From assembly GCF_900104515.1 (NCBI RefSeq), contig NZ_FNJL01000002.1:211648-275647 (forward strand): a stretch of 64,000 nt of DNA. The letters are read 5' to 3'. This document shows, in pieces, positions 16,501 through 25,253 of this stretch; positions within the stretch are counted from its first letter, which is position 1; each line of letters begins with the position of its first letter. The notes under the pieces are model-generated. The model was not told the origin of the DNA, ran no database searches, and saw only the letters and a list, made by a program, of their open reading frames with translations. Position numbers and translations under genes: made by a program. The DNA is from Paracidovorax cattleyae. Lineage in GTDB: Bacteria; Pseudomonadota; Gammaproteobacteria; Burkholderiales; Burkholderiaceae_C.

Positions 16501-18056
16501 CCGCCCAGACGGACACTGGCAAGGGCATCACCGCAGGGGACGAGTTGTTTGCCTATGTTCCCAGTTGGATGGGCCCGAAGCTCTCGGCCTTGACTTCGCC
16601 GACCTATGTCAACAACCACCAGGCCTATGTCGACGCCCCATCTGCCGTGGGAGAGGCCCAGGTCGCTTTCACGTCGGGCGCAGGCAGTGCCACCGACTGG
16701 AAGACCGTGCTCGTTTCCGGCACCGGCGCCGGCGGCCGGGGTGTGTTCGCGCTCGATGTCTCCAAGCCGGAAACCTTTGCAGTCGGCAATGCGATGTGGG
16801 AATTCACCGGTGCCGACGATTCGGACATGGGCTTCGTGATCGGGCGCCCGCAGATCCTCAAATTCCGGACCGGGGCGGATACCTATCGCTGGTTCGCCGT
16901 CGTGGCCAGCGGGGCGGACAATTACTCCAGCACCTTCGACAGTGGGGGCGGCGGGGGCCGTCCGGCGCTCTTCCTGCTCGCGCTGGACAAGGCTTCGGGG
17001 GATGCCTGGGTCGAAGGGACCAACTACTTCAAGCTGATCTTCCCCGTGGACGCGACCCTCGCTGCCACCGTGGCCACGGGCATGGCGAATTTCACGCCTC
17101 TCTACGCCCGCGGTGGGGAGGTCACGCAGATCTATGCCGGAGACCTGCATGGCAAATTGTGGAAACTGGATTTCACCTGCGCCACGTCCACTGCTGCCGG
17201 CTCTTCCTGCACATATGGCTACAAGGCCACCAGCAGCTGGACGGTGGCCGGCCTGAGCAGTTTCGGCTCGGGCGGAACCCCGTACCCCTTCTTCATTGCC
17301 AAGGATGCTTCGGGCAACGCGCAGCCGATCACTTCGGCGCCGCAACTTTTCACCGGTCCGATCGTGAACAGCCAGGAGACGTTCTACGTACTGATCGGAA
17401 CCGGCAAGTACCTGGAATCGTCTGACCGGACTTCCACCAGCACGCAGAGCGTGTACGCCCTCTACGACAACGGCTCATCCACGGCCGACTCTTCCACTCC
17501 CGCTGCGGCCATCTCCGGACGGAGCCGGATGGCCCCGGGAACGGTGAGCACCACGGCACAGACGGTGAGTGTCGCCAGCTTCAAGTGGGGCCGCCCCCAG
17601 AGCGATGGCGACACCACCCAGCGCGCCGGCTGGTACATCGATCTGCCGAGTTCCGGCGAGCGGTCCATCAGCGGCTTCACCGACCTCGGCGGACTGACGG
17701 TGGCGTTCAGCACGGTCATCCCGGGAGATGTCACCTCTGCAGGAGCTTGTAACGCCAATCCAGGTTCAGGACGCCAATACACGGTGGATGTCGCCGCGGG
17801 CACGGGCAGCACGGCGGAGTCCCAGGTAGGGCTGCTGAGCGCATTCGTGGTGATCGAGGACACCGCCAGTTCCACGGTGACCAATTACGATAGCACCGGC
17901 CAAGCCGTGCGCACGATCATGAAGCGCAGCCTGCAGACCGGCTCCTCGGGCGTCACCGAAGGCAAGAGCACCCCGGTGCAGGAGGTGGTCGGCCGGCTCA
18001 GCTGGCGGCAGATCTACGATTACCGGCAACTCCGCAAGGACGCGACAACCCCATGA
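13545..18056 (+). CDS. pilY1: Type IV pilus tip adhesin/biogenesis protein PilY1
   Basis: A 1503-residue exported protein. The N-terminal hydrophobic segment (KPFLGAVAILAGLVAFGTSFLAIGAG) is followed by a Burkholderiales-type N-terminal domain (NLSSDPLYAVNVKDKPTMALALSVEYP). The C-terminal PilC beta-propeller is clear from VVFAGANDGMLHAFAA (near residue 970), GRGVFALDVS, FVIGRPQILK and IYAGDLHGKLWKLDF (near residue 1200). In P. aeruginosa the loop before the AGDL block binds calcium (D-x-D/N-x-D type); here that loop reads TPLYARGGEVTQ and has no such acidic set, so calcium control of retraction may differ. PilY1 sits at the pilus tip, acts in adhesion and surface sensing, and is encoded between PilX and PilE as usual. 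Confidence 0.93.
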   Translation: MNAQSPSYRPSLRQRGFISKPFLGAVAILAGLVAFGTSFLAIGAGSPVTTPPINLSSDPLYAVNVKDKPTMALALSVEYPTVGAQYVNVPNTNTDDSYANTNEYLGYYDAESCYRYNDAPTETPESGRTAADYKRFDPIGRATNRKCNDAFSGNFLNWATNSAVDMLRLALSGGDRYVDTSTLTILQRAVLPNGDPICMWNSNNFPAKRLAKDGGGANSYWGAVPNAMVTGANGNDIWVANTLNRVYFRAGASAAGSCTDSSGYMLGAPTTTQSRGTTTYQNNVALPNDAVLCTAENAMCNFTGVREVWFGVPPSFLFPRQNWAVVPASNGINCNYQVIGDPAPGQGKNCYTRPYTGTWQPPQSTALNSDGFFYSRVQVCNKTGDLLQDIRDYGLCTQYPSGNYKPVGVIQKYSDQLRLAAFGYLMDQTASYNNGRYGGVLRAPMKYVGQKTFDVLGREETTTNAKAEWNINTGIFNKNPESDTVFGISGVINYLNQFGRTGPVPGRYKIYDPVGELYYQSLRYMQGLAPTGDAISGLGTPSTGSALYDGYPVYTDWTNIDPYGGSRSPSENYSCVRSNIVVIGDINTHDGNWRNIPTSDDPANNATNFRTWHQVVQAFEKGTSMAYVDGQGVNRTTSNPNTPNPNVPSNSQTSQIMGYAYWAHTQDIRGTRWTAATAKQRPGLRVKTFLFDVNEYAAQNDVTTRQTRNQFFMAAKYGGFNSTSSTSSSSNASVDPYNAYGNPFRNQATNTNDNNVWQKPSSPGEASTYYLQSDARGVLAAFKAIFESSIGSARSIAGSASASRVQASADNFLYSAKFDVASWTGDVIAEQITRSGSGASAGLSVSSNPVWSAAARLKAKNASDRKIFAGHGSRQAATEFTWSGISGKPMQTSLSKASPSAAADSLGPDRLDYLRGVRTNEGAGAQFRVRTELLGDIVNSGVTFSGPPPAAFTGNSYALFSASSANGSRSPVVFAGANDGMLHAFAAQTDTGKGITAGDELFAYVPSWMGPKLSALTSPTYVNNHQAYVDAPSAVGEAQVAFTSGAGSATDWKTVLVSGTGAGGRGVFALDVSKPETFAVGNAMWEFTGADDSDMGFVIGRPQILKFRTGADTYRWFAVVASGADNYSSTFDSGGGGGRPALFLLALDKASGDAWVEGTNYFKLIFPVDATLAATVATGMANFTPLYARGGEVTQIYAGDLHGKLWKLDFTCATSTAAGSSCTYGYKATSSWTVAGLSSFGSGGTPYPFFIAKDASGNAQPITSAPQLFTGPIVNSQETFYVLIGTGKYLESSDRTSTSTQSVYALYDNGSSTADSSTPAAAISGRSRMAPGTVSTTAQTVSVASFKWGRPQSDGDTTQRAGWYIDLPSSGERSISGFTDLGGLTVAFSTVIPGDVTSAGACNANPGSGRQYTVDVAAGTGSTAESQVGLLSAFVVIEDTASSTVTNYDSTGQAVRTIMKRSLQTGSSGVTEGKSTPVQEVVGRLSWRQIYDYRQLRKDATTP

Positions 18057-18547
18057 CACAACCTCTTTCCAACCGTGGTTTCACTCTGCTGGAGCTGATG
18101 ATCGTCGTGGCGGTGATCGGTATCCTGGCAGCGGTGGCCTACCCTGCCTATACCGACTCCGTACTCAAGGGCAGGCGCGCCCAGGCTCGCACGGCCCTGG
18201 CGGAACTGATGCAGCAGCAGGAGCGTTTCATGACGCAGCGCAATTGCTACCTCGGGTTCAGCAACAGCGGGGGCAGTGCCACCGCCACGGCGAACACGAA
18301 CTGCGGCATTGCTACCTCCTTCACCGTGCCTTTCAAGACGTATGCGGGCGAGAATCCCGGCTCGGCCACCTACCAGTTGTCGGCCACGACCTGCAACAGC
18401 AGCCTGACACTGTCGGACTGTGTCAAGGTCGTGGCCAGCCCGGTCAAGTCCGACCCCGCCGTGGGCGATCTCTCCCTGACCAGCATGGGCGTCAAAGCAT
18501 GTACCGGCACGGCCAGCACTACCAATCCGAAACTGTGCTGGCCATGA
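18053..18547 (+). CDS. pilE: Type IV pilin PilE
   Basis: A 164-residue prepilin with a short leader MTQPLSNRG and the near-perfect N-methylated helix FTLLELMIVVAVIGILAAVAYPAYTDSVLKGRRAQARTAL. A cysteine pair toward the C-terminus (SDCVKV and PKLCWP) probably closes the D-loop. The ATGA overlap with pilY1 places it in the same operon. It is either a minor pilin of the priming complex or the PilE of the Pseudomonas minor-pilin operon; whether it forms the main fibre is not decidable here. Confidence 0.9.
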   Translation: MTQPLSNRGFTLLELMIVVAVIGILAAVAYPAYTDSVLKGRRAQARTALAELMQQQERFMTQRNCYLGFSNSGGSATATANTNCGIATSFTVPFKTYAGENPGSATYQLSATTCNSSLTLSDCVKVVASPVKSDPAVGDLSLTSMGVKACTGTASTTNPKLCWP

Positions 18548-19149
18548 CGACGGATGCGCGCCATGGGCCGCAGGCCCTCCGAAGCAGCGTGGCCGCCAGG
18601 CGGCCCCGGGGCTTCACCCTGATCGAACTCATGGTGGTGATGGTGCTGGTGGCAGTGCTTCTGCGCATCGGCATCCCGAGCTTCGTGAGCTTCCAGCGCA
18701 ATTCCGAACTGACCTCCGCTGCCAACGGGCTGCTTTCGAGCATCAATTCGGCCCGCACGGAGGCCATGAAGCGCAACATGAATGCCACGGTGTATCCCAC
18801 CGATGGCCGTTCCTGGGCCGCCGGGTGGACCGTGTATGTGGACGTGGATGGCACCGGCTCGTTCAATGCCGCCAACGACCTGGTCGTATCCGCGCAGCCT
18901 GCACTGGCTTCGTATTTTTCCGTGAGCGGCACGGGCACGGCGGCGGGTACGACGCCCTTCGTCACATTCAACTCTTCGGGGTACGTGAAGGATTTCGGCA
19001 ACGTCACCCTGGAAATCGCGCGCAACGATCTTTCCGATGCGGCGCTGTTGCAACAGACGCGGCGGGTCATCATCTCCAAGACGGGCCGCGTGCGCGTCTG
19101 CAAGCCGGCGTCCGCGACAGACGCCACCTGCTCGAGCGGCGGGAACTGA
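18544..19149 (+). CDS. fimT: FimT/GspH-family minor pilin
   Basis: A 201-residue prepilin with long leader MTTDARHGPQALRSSVAARRPRG, then FTLIELMVVMVLVAVLLRIGIPSFVSFQRNSELTSAANGL, the FimT/GspH signature. The hydrophobic helix holds an Arg (VLLRIGIP) where most homologs have Ala, which is odd for a membrane-embedded segment. The C-terminus has CKPASATDATC, a likely disulphide pair. FimT of some gammaproteobacteria binds DNA during natural transformation; whether that holds here is unknown. It is last in the operon, while in many genomes fimT/fimU comes first. The start overlaps pilE by ATGA. Confidence 0.88.
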   Translation: MTTDARHGPQALRSSVAARRPRGFTLIELMVVMVLVAVLLRIGIPSFVSFQRNSELTSAANGLLSSINSARTEAMKRNMNATVYPTDGRSWAAGWTVYVDVDGTGSFNAANDLVVSAQPALASYFSVSGTGTAAGTTPFVTFNSSGYVKDFGNVTLEIARNDLSDAALLQQTRRVIISKTGRVRVCKPASATDATCSSGGN

Positions 19150-19185
19150 CGGTCCGCTGCCTGGCGCCGGGTGGAGAGACTCGCC

Positions 19186-20250
19186 CTAAGCCCCCCCGAT
19201 CTCCCTCCAGATCGCCGACAGCGGCAGGACCTTGTCCACTCCCCCGCGCTTGATCGCCTCCTTCGGCATGCCGAAGACCACGCAGCTCTCTTCGTCCTGG
19301 GCGGTGGTGCGGGCACCGGCCTGGTGCATCTCCAGCAGGCCGGCGGCGCCGTCGTCGCCCATGCCGGTCATGATGATGCCGTGGGCATTGGCGCCCGCGC
19401 TCTTGGCCACGGAGCGGAACAGCACGTCCACCGAGGGGCGGTGGCGGTTCACCAGGGGGCCGTCCAGCACCTCGACGTGGTATTGCGCACCACTGCGCCG
19501 CAGCAGCATGTGCCTGCCCCCCGGGGCGATCAGCGCGCGGCCGGGAACGACGCGGTCGTTGTTTTCCGCCTCCTTGACGGCGATGTGGCACAGGCCGTCC
19601 AGGCGGCTGGCGAAGGCGGCGGTGAATTTTTCCGGCATGTGCTGCACGATGACGATGCCGGGGCACACGCGGGGCAGGGCGGTGAGCACTTCTTCCAGCG
19701 CCTGCGTGCCGCCGGTGGAGGTGCCGATGGCCACCACGCGCTCCGTGGTCTGGGCCATCGCCCGGCCCGCGCCGGGCGGCAGGATGGCGTCGGCAGTGTG
19801 CTTGCCGGTGGGCGCCAGCGGCACGGCCGGGCGGGCCAGGCGCCGCACGTTGGCGCGCGCTGCGGCGCGCACGGTGGCGACCAGTTCGTCCGCGCTCTCG
19901 GTCAGGAAGGACTTGAGGCCGAGCCGGGGTTTGGTCACGATGGATACCGCGCCTGCGGCGAGCGCCTCCATCGTGGTCCTGGCGCCCTTTTCCGTGAGGG
20001 TGGAGCAGATCACGACGGGCGTGGGACGCTCGGCCATGATCTTGCGCAGGAAGGTGATGCCGTCCATGCGGGGCATCTCGACGTCCAGCAGGATCACGTC
20101 CGGCCATTGCTGCTTCATGCGCTCCATGGCCAGCAGCGGGTCGGCTGCCGCATACAGCACCTCGATGCCGGGCGCCTCTCCGAGCAGGCCGGTAAGTACC
20201 TGGCGCACGACGGCGGAATCGTCCACGACGATGACTTGGATGGGTTTCAT
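19186..20250 (-). CDS. cheB: Chemotaxis response regulator protein-glutamate methylesterase/deamidase CheB
   Basis: A 354-residue protein. The receiver domain ([20 protein letters not shown], phosphoacceptor Asp in [13 protein letters not shown]) is joined by a linker to the methylesterase domain with its Ser-His-Asp triad: Ser in [14 protein letters not shown], His in [11 protein letters not shown], Asp in [13 protein letters not shown]. It removes methyl groups from receptor glutamates and so resets sensitivity. It is the last gene of the ten-gene chemosensory operon, 40 bases after cheD, and converges on fimT. Confidence 0.95.
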   Translation of the reverse strand: MKPIQVIVVDDSAVVRQVLTGLLGEAPGIEVLYAAADPLLAMERMKQQWPDVILLDVEMPRMDGITFLRKIMAERPTPVVICSTLTEKGARTTMEALAAGAVSIVTKPRLGLKSFLTESADELVATVRAAARANVRRLARPAVPLAPTGKHTADAILPPGAGRAMAQTTERVVAIGTSTGGTQALEEVLTALPRVCPGIVIVQHMPEKFTAAFASRLDGLCHIAVKEAENNDRVVPGRALIAPGGRHMLLRRSGAQYHVEVLDGPLVNRHRPSVDVLFRSVAKSAGANAHGIIMTGMGDDGAAGLLEMHQAGARTTAQDEESCVVFGMPKEAIKRGGVDKVLPLSAIWREIGGA

Positions 20251-20290
20251 GGGTTGTTGCGTCTGCTGTAAAGCGCTGTGGTGAGACCGG

Positions 20291-20794
20291 CTATGGCTGC
20301 CGCAGTGCGGCCGGCGGGATCTGCCGGACCCAGACCGCGCCGCTGGCGACGTCGAAAACCACCTGCCGGTGGCCGTCGCCGAAGAGGTGTTCGCTGCGCA
20401 CCGCGATGCCCCGGCCGGCCAGCAGTTGCCGCGCGGCGTGGCCATTGCGGGTGCCGACGGTGTCCATCACGGACTCCGGCCGGGTGGGGAACATGTTGCC
20501 GCCACCGAAGACCTTGGCCTCGCATTCGGCGGTGGGCACCCGCTCGCGCCGCAGGCCGCGCACCATCAGTTCCAGTGCCTCTTCGCCGTAGCGGCCGTCC
20601 AGTTCGCCGGGCCGGGCAGGGCGGCCGCGGTCGGCCAGCAGGAAATGCGACATGGCGCCGATGCGGCGCGCGGGATGCCACAGCGTGATCGCCACGCAGG
20701 AGCCCAGCATGGTGCGCAGCCGCATGGTGTCGTCACCCACGAAGTATTCCCCCGGCTGGAGGAAAACGTCCATGGGCCTGGAAGGCGTCGGCAC
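20291..20794 (-). CDS. cheD: Chemoreceptor glutamine deamidase CheD
   Basis: A 167-residue CheD. The catalytic Cys is in [16 protein letters not shown], the His in [12 protein letters not shown], and the family block is KVFGGGNMF. It deamidates receptor glutamines and in some bacteria interacts with CheC. No cheC is present, so deamidation is the likely role. It lies between cheR and cheB, 15 bases after cheR. Confidence 0.93.
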   Translation of the reverse strand: MPTPSRPMDVFLQPGEYFVGDDTMRLRTMLGSCVAITLWHPARRIGAMSHFLLADRGRPARPGELDGRYGEEALELMVRGLRRERVPTAECEAKVFGGGNMFPTRPESVMDTVGTRNGHAARQLLAGRGIAVRSEHLFGDGHRQVVFDVASGAVWVRQIPPAALRQP

Positions 20795-20809
20795 GTGCGG
20801 CTCCGGGCA

Positions 20810-21613
20810 TCATGGCTTGCGATAAACCGAGGGCGCGATCTGCACCATGGCGGAGTCGATGCCGTGCAGGCTCTCCGAATGGCCGATGTAGAGATACCCG
20901 CCCGGCCGGATGAACGAGATCACGCGGGCCACCACGTCGCGCTTGGTTTCGCCGTTGAAGTAGATCATCACGTTGCGCAGGAACACGACGTCGAAGCTGC
21001 CCAGGTCGGGGAGCTTTGTGTTCAGGTTGGCGTGGAGGAAGCGGACCTTCTGGCGCAACTCGCGCGCCACCAGCAGCGTTCCTGCCTGCGGCCCCTGGCC
21101 CTTCAGGCAGAACCGCCGCAGGTAGGGCTGGGGGATCTGGCGGGCGCGCTGCTCCGGATAGTGGCCGGTGCGGGCCTTGTCCAGCATGCGCGTGCTGATG
21201 TCGGTGCCTACCACCTCGAAGGACTGGCCGCCGCGGCAGTCCGCCAGGACCATGGCGATGCTGTAGGCCTCTTCGCCGCTGGAACTGGCGGCGCTCCACA
21301 CGCGGAACGGCGAGGTGGCGCCGGGCTGCTGCGCGGCGCTGCGCAGCAGATCGAAATGCCGCGATTCGCGGAAGAAATAGGTTTCGTTGGTGGTGAGCAG
21401 ATCGACCGCCATCTGCACTTCGGCGGGATCCTGGCCGCTTTGCAGCAGTGCGAAGTATTCCGCGTACCCCGCCATCTGCGTCGCGTGCAGGCGCTTGGCC
21501 AGGCGTCCGCAGACGAGGGCTTTCTTCGCCGGGGACAGTGTGATGCCGGCCGCGTCGAAGATGAAGCGCTGGAAGTGCCCGAACTCGAGATCGGAGATGG
21601 TTCTGGATGGCAT
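20810..21613 (-). CDS. cheR: Chemotaxis protein methyltransferase CheR
   Basis: A 267-residue SAM-dependent receptor methyltransferase. The N-terminal helical domain (FGHFQRFIFDAAGITLSPAKKALVCGRL) includes the TTNETYFFRE block. The catalytic domain shows the SAM loop WSAASSSGEEAYSIAM, an acidic ribose-binding residue in VVGTDIST and the FLRNVMIYF motif. It methylates receptor glutamates in balance with CheB. It lies ten bases after the REC-EAL gene, in the same operon. Confidence 0.95.
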   Translation of the reverse strand: MPSRTISDLEFGHFQRFIFDAAGITLSPAKKALVCGRLAKRLHATQMAGYAEYFALLQSGQDPAEVQMAVDLLTTNETYFFRESRHFDLLRSAAQQPGATSPFRVWSAASSSGEEAYSIAMVLADCRGGQSFEVVGTDISTRMLDKARTGHYPEQRARQIPQPYLRRFCLKGQGPQAGTLLVARELRQKVRFLHANLNTKLPDLGSFDVVFLRNVMIYFNGETKRDVVARVISFIRPGGYLYIGHSESLHGIDSAMVQIAPSVYRKP

Positions 21614-21623
21614 GGGGTGGTGG

Positions 21624-22883
21624 TCAGGGAAGCCGCAGATCGTCCAGGCGCGTTCGGTGGGAGCGGTTCCAGGCGGGCAGGTCTTCCCCGGGCATCGCCC
21701 TGGAGATCAGCCATCCCTGGGCGCTGGTGCAGCCGAAGTCCTGGAGCAGCCGCCAGTCCTCCAGGTGTTCCACACCCTCGGCCACCGTGGAGAGGTTGAG
21801 CCGGCGCGCCAGGTCCAGCGCCGACTCGAGGATCACGCGCAGGCTCTTGCGGCGGTGGGCGCCGTGGACGAACGAGCGGTCTATCTTGAGCTCGGTGAAG
21901 GGAATGCGCGACAGCTGCTGCAGCGAGGAAAACCCGGTGCCGTAGTCGTCGATGGACAAACCGAACCCCTTGAGCCGCAGGCGCACCAGCGCCGCGTGCG
22001 CGGCGCTGCAGGTCTCCACCATCGACCCTTCGGTCACTTCCAGCATCAGCTGCGAGGGCGCCAGGCCGTACCGCAGCTGCCGCGCGCATATCTCGTTCAC
22101 GATGTCCGGAGAGGCCAGCAGTTGCGGAGACAAGTTGATGGCCAGCGTGAGCCGCATGCCGCGCGATTGCCAGGCGGCGCACTGCAGGAAGCTGCGCTCC
22201 ATCATGGACAGCGTCAGCGCGTGGATGAGTCCCACGCGTTCGGCCAGCGGAATGAATTCGTCCGGCGGCACCATGCCCAGGACCGGATGGTTCCAGCGCG
22301 CCAGGGCCTCCACCCCGCGGAGCATGCCGGTCCGGGTGTCCGCTTTCGGCTGGAAGTGGGGCGTGATGCCTCCCTCCCGGATGGCCTGATCGAGCATGGC
22401 TGCGTCGATCGGCATGCGGGGCGCACGGCGCCGCTCGGGGAGGGGCGCCGACGGCGACAGGACTTGCTCGAGGACCGACTGCAGATCGCCGCTTTTCAGC
22501 GGCTTGTGCAGCCCGCGCACGACCGACGTGCCCAGCGACTGGACCGAGTCCAGCAGGGCGTCCCCGTGTCCCGACAGCAGGACGATGGGGATGCGCAGGC
22601 CCTGCTGCTGCAGGGCTTCGATGAGTTCGATGCCGTCCATCTCGGGCATCTCCAGATCCACGATGGCCAGGCTGGGCTGCGGGACCATCGCCGCGATCAT
22701 CTCCAGGGCCTGGCGGCCATCGCAGGCCTCCAGCACCTGTGCGATGCCCAGGTGGTGGCAGAGCTGCACGGCATGCTGCCGCTGCGTCCGGCTGTCATCG
22801 ACGATGAGGACCGAACAGGCGGCCGCAGGTGGCGACCCCCGGGGTGCGGCCGCGCTCGGCGGGAACAGGTCAGGTGCGGTCAT
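21624..22883 (-). CDS. Response regulator with c-di-GMP phosphodiesterase (EAL) output, RocR-like
   Basis: A 419-residue protein. The N-terminal receiver domain (SVLIVDDSRTQRQHAV, Asp in AIVDLEMPEMDG, Lys in HKPLKSGDL) is fused to an EAL domain from about residue 160. Catalytic elements are intact: GVEALARW (the EAL motif), INLSPQLL, LEVTE, IDDYGTGFSSLQQL, LKIDRSF and VAEGVE. The domain order matches RocR of Pseudomonas. It probably lowers c-di-GMP when phosphorylated by the CheA of this operon. Being encoded between cheW and cheR makes it an output arm of the array; this link is inference from position. Confidence 0.9.
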   Translation of the reverse strand: MTAPDLFPPSAAAPRGSPPAAACSVLIVDDSRTQRQHAVQLCHHLGIAQVLEACDGRQALEMIAAMVPQPSLAIVDLEMPEMDGIELIEALQQQGLRIPIVLLSGHGDALLDSVQSLGTSVVRGLHKPLKSGDLQSVLEQVLSPSAPLPERRRAPRMPIDAAMLDQAIREGGITPHFQPKADTRTGMLRGVEALARWNHPVLGMVPPDEFIPLAERVGLIHALTLSMMERSFLQCAAWQSRGMRLTLAINLSPQLLASPDIVNEICARQLRYGLAPSQLMLEVTEGSMVETCSAAHAALVRLRLKGFGLSIDDYGTGFSSLQQLSRIPFTELKIDRSFVHGAHRRKSLRVILESALDLARRLNLSTVAEGVEHLEDWRLLQDFGCTSAQGWLISRAMPGEDLPAWNRSHRTRLDDLRLP

Positions 22884-22913
22884 TCCGTGGCGGGCGGTCG
22901 GGCGGCGGGAGTC

Positions 22914-23471
22914 TCAACGGGGCTCGGCCGTGTCCGCCGGCAGCAGGGCCAGCCCAGCCAGGGCCTGCGTGGAGAAGGCCCGGTCCAGGTTCAGCAGGAC
23001 CACCAGGCGGTCGCGCACCTTGCCCATGCCCTGGATGAAGTCCGCCTGGATGCGGGCACCGAAGGGGGGCGGCGGCTCGATGTCGGCAGGGGCGATGTCG
23101 ATGACTTCGTTGACGGCATCCACCACGACGCCGATCACCTGCCGCTCCTGGTCCGCGCCGACCTCGACGATTACGATGCAGGTGCGCTTGCCCACGGCCG
23201 CGGGCTCGCCGCCGAAGTGCGCCTGCAGGTCGATGACGGGAACCACGGCGCCCCGGAGGTTGATGACGCCGCGCACGGAGCGCGGCATCATCGGCACCGT
23301 GGTCGGATCGCCATACTCGATGATCTCTTTGATGGCAAGGATGCCGATGGCGAACATCTCGCGCCCGAGCTGGAACGTGAGGTACTGCGCCGCATCAGCG
23401 GCGGCCCCGTCGGAGGGGTCCGTGGCGGGGGAATGCTTGGCGTTGGGCATGCGGGCGTCCTGGGCAGCCAT
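22914..23471 (-). CDS. cheW: Chemotaxis scaffold protein CheW
   Basis: A 185-residue CheW. After about 27 variable residues the fold begins at QYLTFQLGREMFAIGILAIKEIIEY; RGVINLRGAVVPVIDLQAHFG is the conserved CheA/receptor-binding block. It couples receptors to CheA. The start at 23471 shares one base with the mcp stop (TGATG); a second in-frame Met eight codons later (MPNAKHS) is an alternative. The mcp upstream probably signals through this copy. Confidence 0.93.
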   Translation of the reverse strand: MAAQDARMPNAKHSPATDPSDGAAADAAQYLTFQLGREMFAIGILAIKEIIEYGDPTTVPMMPRSVRGVINLRGAVVPVIDLQAHFGGEPAAVGKRTCIVIVEVGADQERQVIGVVVDAVNEVIDIAPADIEPPPPFGARIQADFIQGMGKVRDRLVVLLNLDRAFSTQALAGLALLPADTAEPR

Positions 23472-25123
23472 CAATAGCGGGTGAATTGGGATTCGTCGAT
23501 CCCGTCCGCACCCGCGGCGCCCGCGAAGGCGAGGCTGGGGCCGGGCCTGCGGGACTGCGCGGGTTTTCTCGCCGCAGCGTTCCGGAGCGCACCGGAGGGC
23601 GCCCTGGCCGGCACGCTGCCCGCCAGCTTGAAGAAGCCCATGGTCTGCTGCAGCTGCTCCGCCTGGCTGCTCATTTCCTCGGCGGTGGCGGCGAGTTCCT
23701 CGGAGCTCGATGCGTTCTGCTGCGTGGTCTGGCTGAGCTGGCCGACGGCGGCATTGATCTGGCCGACGCCCGACGACTGTTCCTCGCTCGCGGCGGTGAT
23801 CTCCTGCACGAGGTCGGAGGTCTTGCGGATGCTGGGCACCATCTCGCCCAGCAGGGTGCCGGCGCGCTCGGCCAGTTCGACGCTGGAGCTGGCCACGTCG
23901 CCGATTTCCTGGGCGGCGACCTGGCTGCGCTCGGCGAGCTTGCGCACCTCGGCCGCGACGACCGCGAAGCCCTTGCCGTGCTCGCCGGCGCGTGCGGCCT
24001 CGATGGCGGCGTTCAGGGCCAGCAGGTTGGTCTGGTAGGCGATGTCGTCGATGATGTTGATCTTCTGGGCGATCTGCTTCATGGCCGCGACGGTGGCCTT
24101 GACGGCTTCGCCGCCCTCGGTGGCCTCGGAGGCGGCCTTGGTGGCCATGCTGTCGGTGAGCTTGGCGTTCTCGGTGTTCTGTGAGATGGAGGCGGTCATC
24201 TGCTCGAGCGACGCGCTGGTCTCCTCCACGCCGGCGGCCTGCTCGCTGGCGGCCTGGCTGAGCGACTGCGCCGTGGCGCTCACCTCTTCGGACGCACCCG
24301 CCAGGGATTCCGCGCCGCTGTTGACGTCGGTCACCACGCGCGAGAGCTTGTCCACCATGTTCTTCATCGCGGCCAGCACGCTGGTGGTGTCCCCGCTGCG
24401 CGTGGCCACCTGGATCGTCAAATCGCCGTTGGACACGCTGTTGGCGATTTCGGCCACGTAGACAGGCTCGCCTCCCAGTTGCTTGATGAGGTTGCGCGCG
24501 ATCAGGATGCCGATCAGAGTCACCAGGACCAGGGTAGTGGCAGCCACCGCCATGGAACTCATGAAAGCGGATTGCCTGGTGGCGTCCGCGCGGGCTGCCC
24601 CTTCCTTGGAGAGCTTTTCGTTGTAGGCCTGGATATCGCCTACCGCTTTCCACAACTGATCCACCTTGGCCAGTTCCTTTTCGTTCAGCGTTATTGCTTC
24701 TTCACCTTTGTTAGCCAAACCCAACTCTTCAAGACGGCTACGCAGTCCCTGATAATTTGCCCACGAGGACTTGACTTCCGCCAACAGCGCACGGTCCGTG
24801 TCGTCGCTGATATTGTTGGCTTCGTATTTTTTCAGCGACGCATCGACCTTTGGCAACTGCTCCTTGATGGCAGCGCTGTAGCGCTTCATTCGATCGACAT
24901 CGGTATCCGCGACAGTTTTCCAAGTCTCCAGTTGAGCGTTCATCATGGCATTGCTGAACTCCGCGATGTTGACCAGCGAAGGCACGCTGTTTTCCGTCGC
25001 GTAGCTGGCAGCCTTGAAGACCTGCCCCATTTGGACGAAGCTTGATCCCGCCAAGGTGAGGATCCCGGCCAAGGCGAGCAAGATCAGAACCAGGAATTTC
25101 TGGGTGACCGTGAGTTTGTTCAT
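23471..25123 (-). CDS. Methyl-accepting chemotaxis protein with 4HB-type sensor
   Basis: A 550-residue receptor. An N-terminal membrane helix ([20 protein letters not shown]), then a helical periplasmic sensor of about 150 residues, a second helix ([21 protein letters not shown]), a HAMP domain, and the signalling domain with hairpin tip [47 protein letters not shown]. The tail ends DESQFTRY, possibly a tether for CheR/CheB. The start has AAGGAG six bases upstream. The sensor-coding part (about 24660-25000) is near 50% GC while the signalling part is far richer, so the ligand-binding domain may have been swapped in. The ligand is unknown. Confidence 0.93.
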   Translation of the reverse strand: MNKLTVTQKFLVLILLALAGILTLAGSSFVQMGQVFKAASYATENSVPSLVNIAEFSNAMMNAQLETWKTVADTDVDRMKRYSAAIKEQLPKVDASLKKYEANNISDDTDRALLAEVKSSWANYQGLRSRLEELGLANKGEEAITLNEKELAKVDQLWKAVGDIQAYNEKLSKEGAARADATRQSAFMSSMAVAATTLVLVTLIGILIARNLIKQLGGEPVYVAEIANSVSNGDLTIQVATRSGDTTSVLAAMKNMVDKLSRVVTDVNSGAESLAGASEEVSATAQSLSQAASEQAAGVEETSASLEQMTASISQNTENAKLTDSMATKAASEATEGGEAVKATVAAMKQIAQKINIIDDIAYQTNLLALNAAIEAARAGEHGKGFAVVAAEVRKLAERSQVAAQEIGDVASSSVELAERAGTLLGEMVPSIRKTSDLVQEITAASEEQSSGVGQINAAVGQLSQTTQQNASSSEELAATAEEMSSQAEQLQQTMGFFKLAGSVPARAPSGALRNAAARKPAQSRRPGPSLAFAGAAGADGIDESQFTRY

Positions 25124-25253
25124 GAGAACTCCTTAAAACATCGTTGGAATAGGTTGCTCAAGTGCCTTTTGGGGCTGTTTTACAAAGGTGAGCGCGTTCA
25201 TCAGTGACGTGGGCGGCATCGATCAGCAACAGGTGGCCGGGTAAAAGCCGTCA

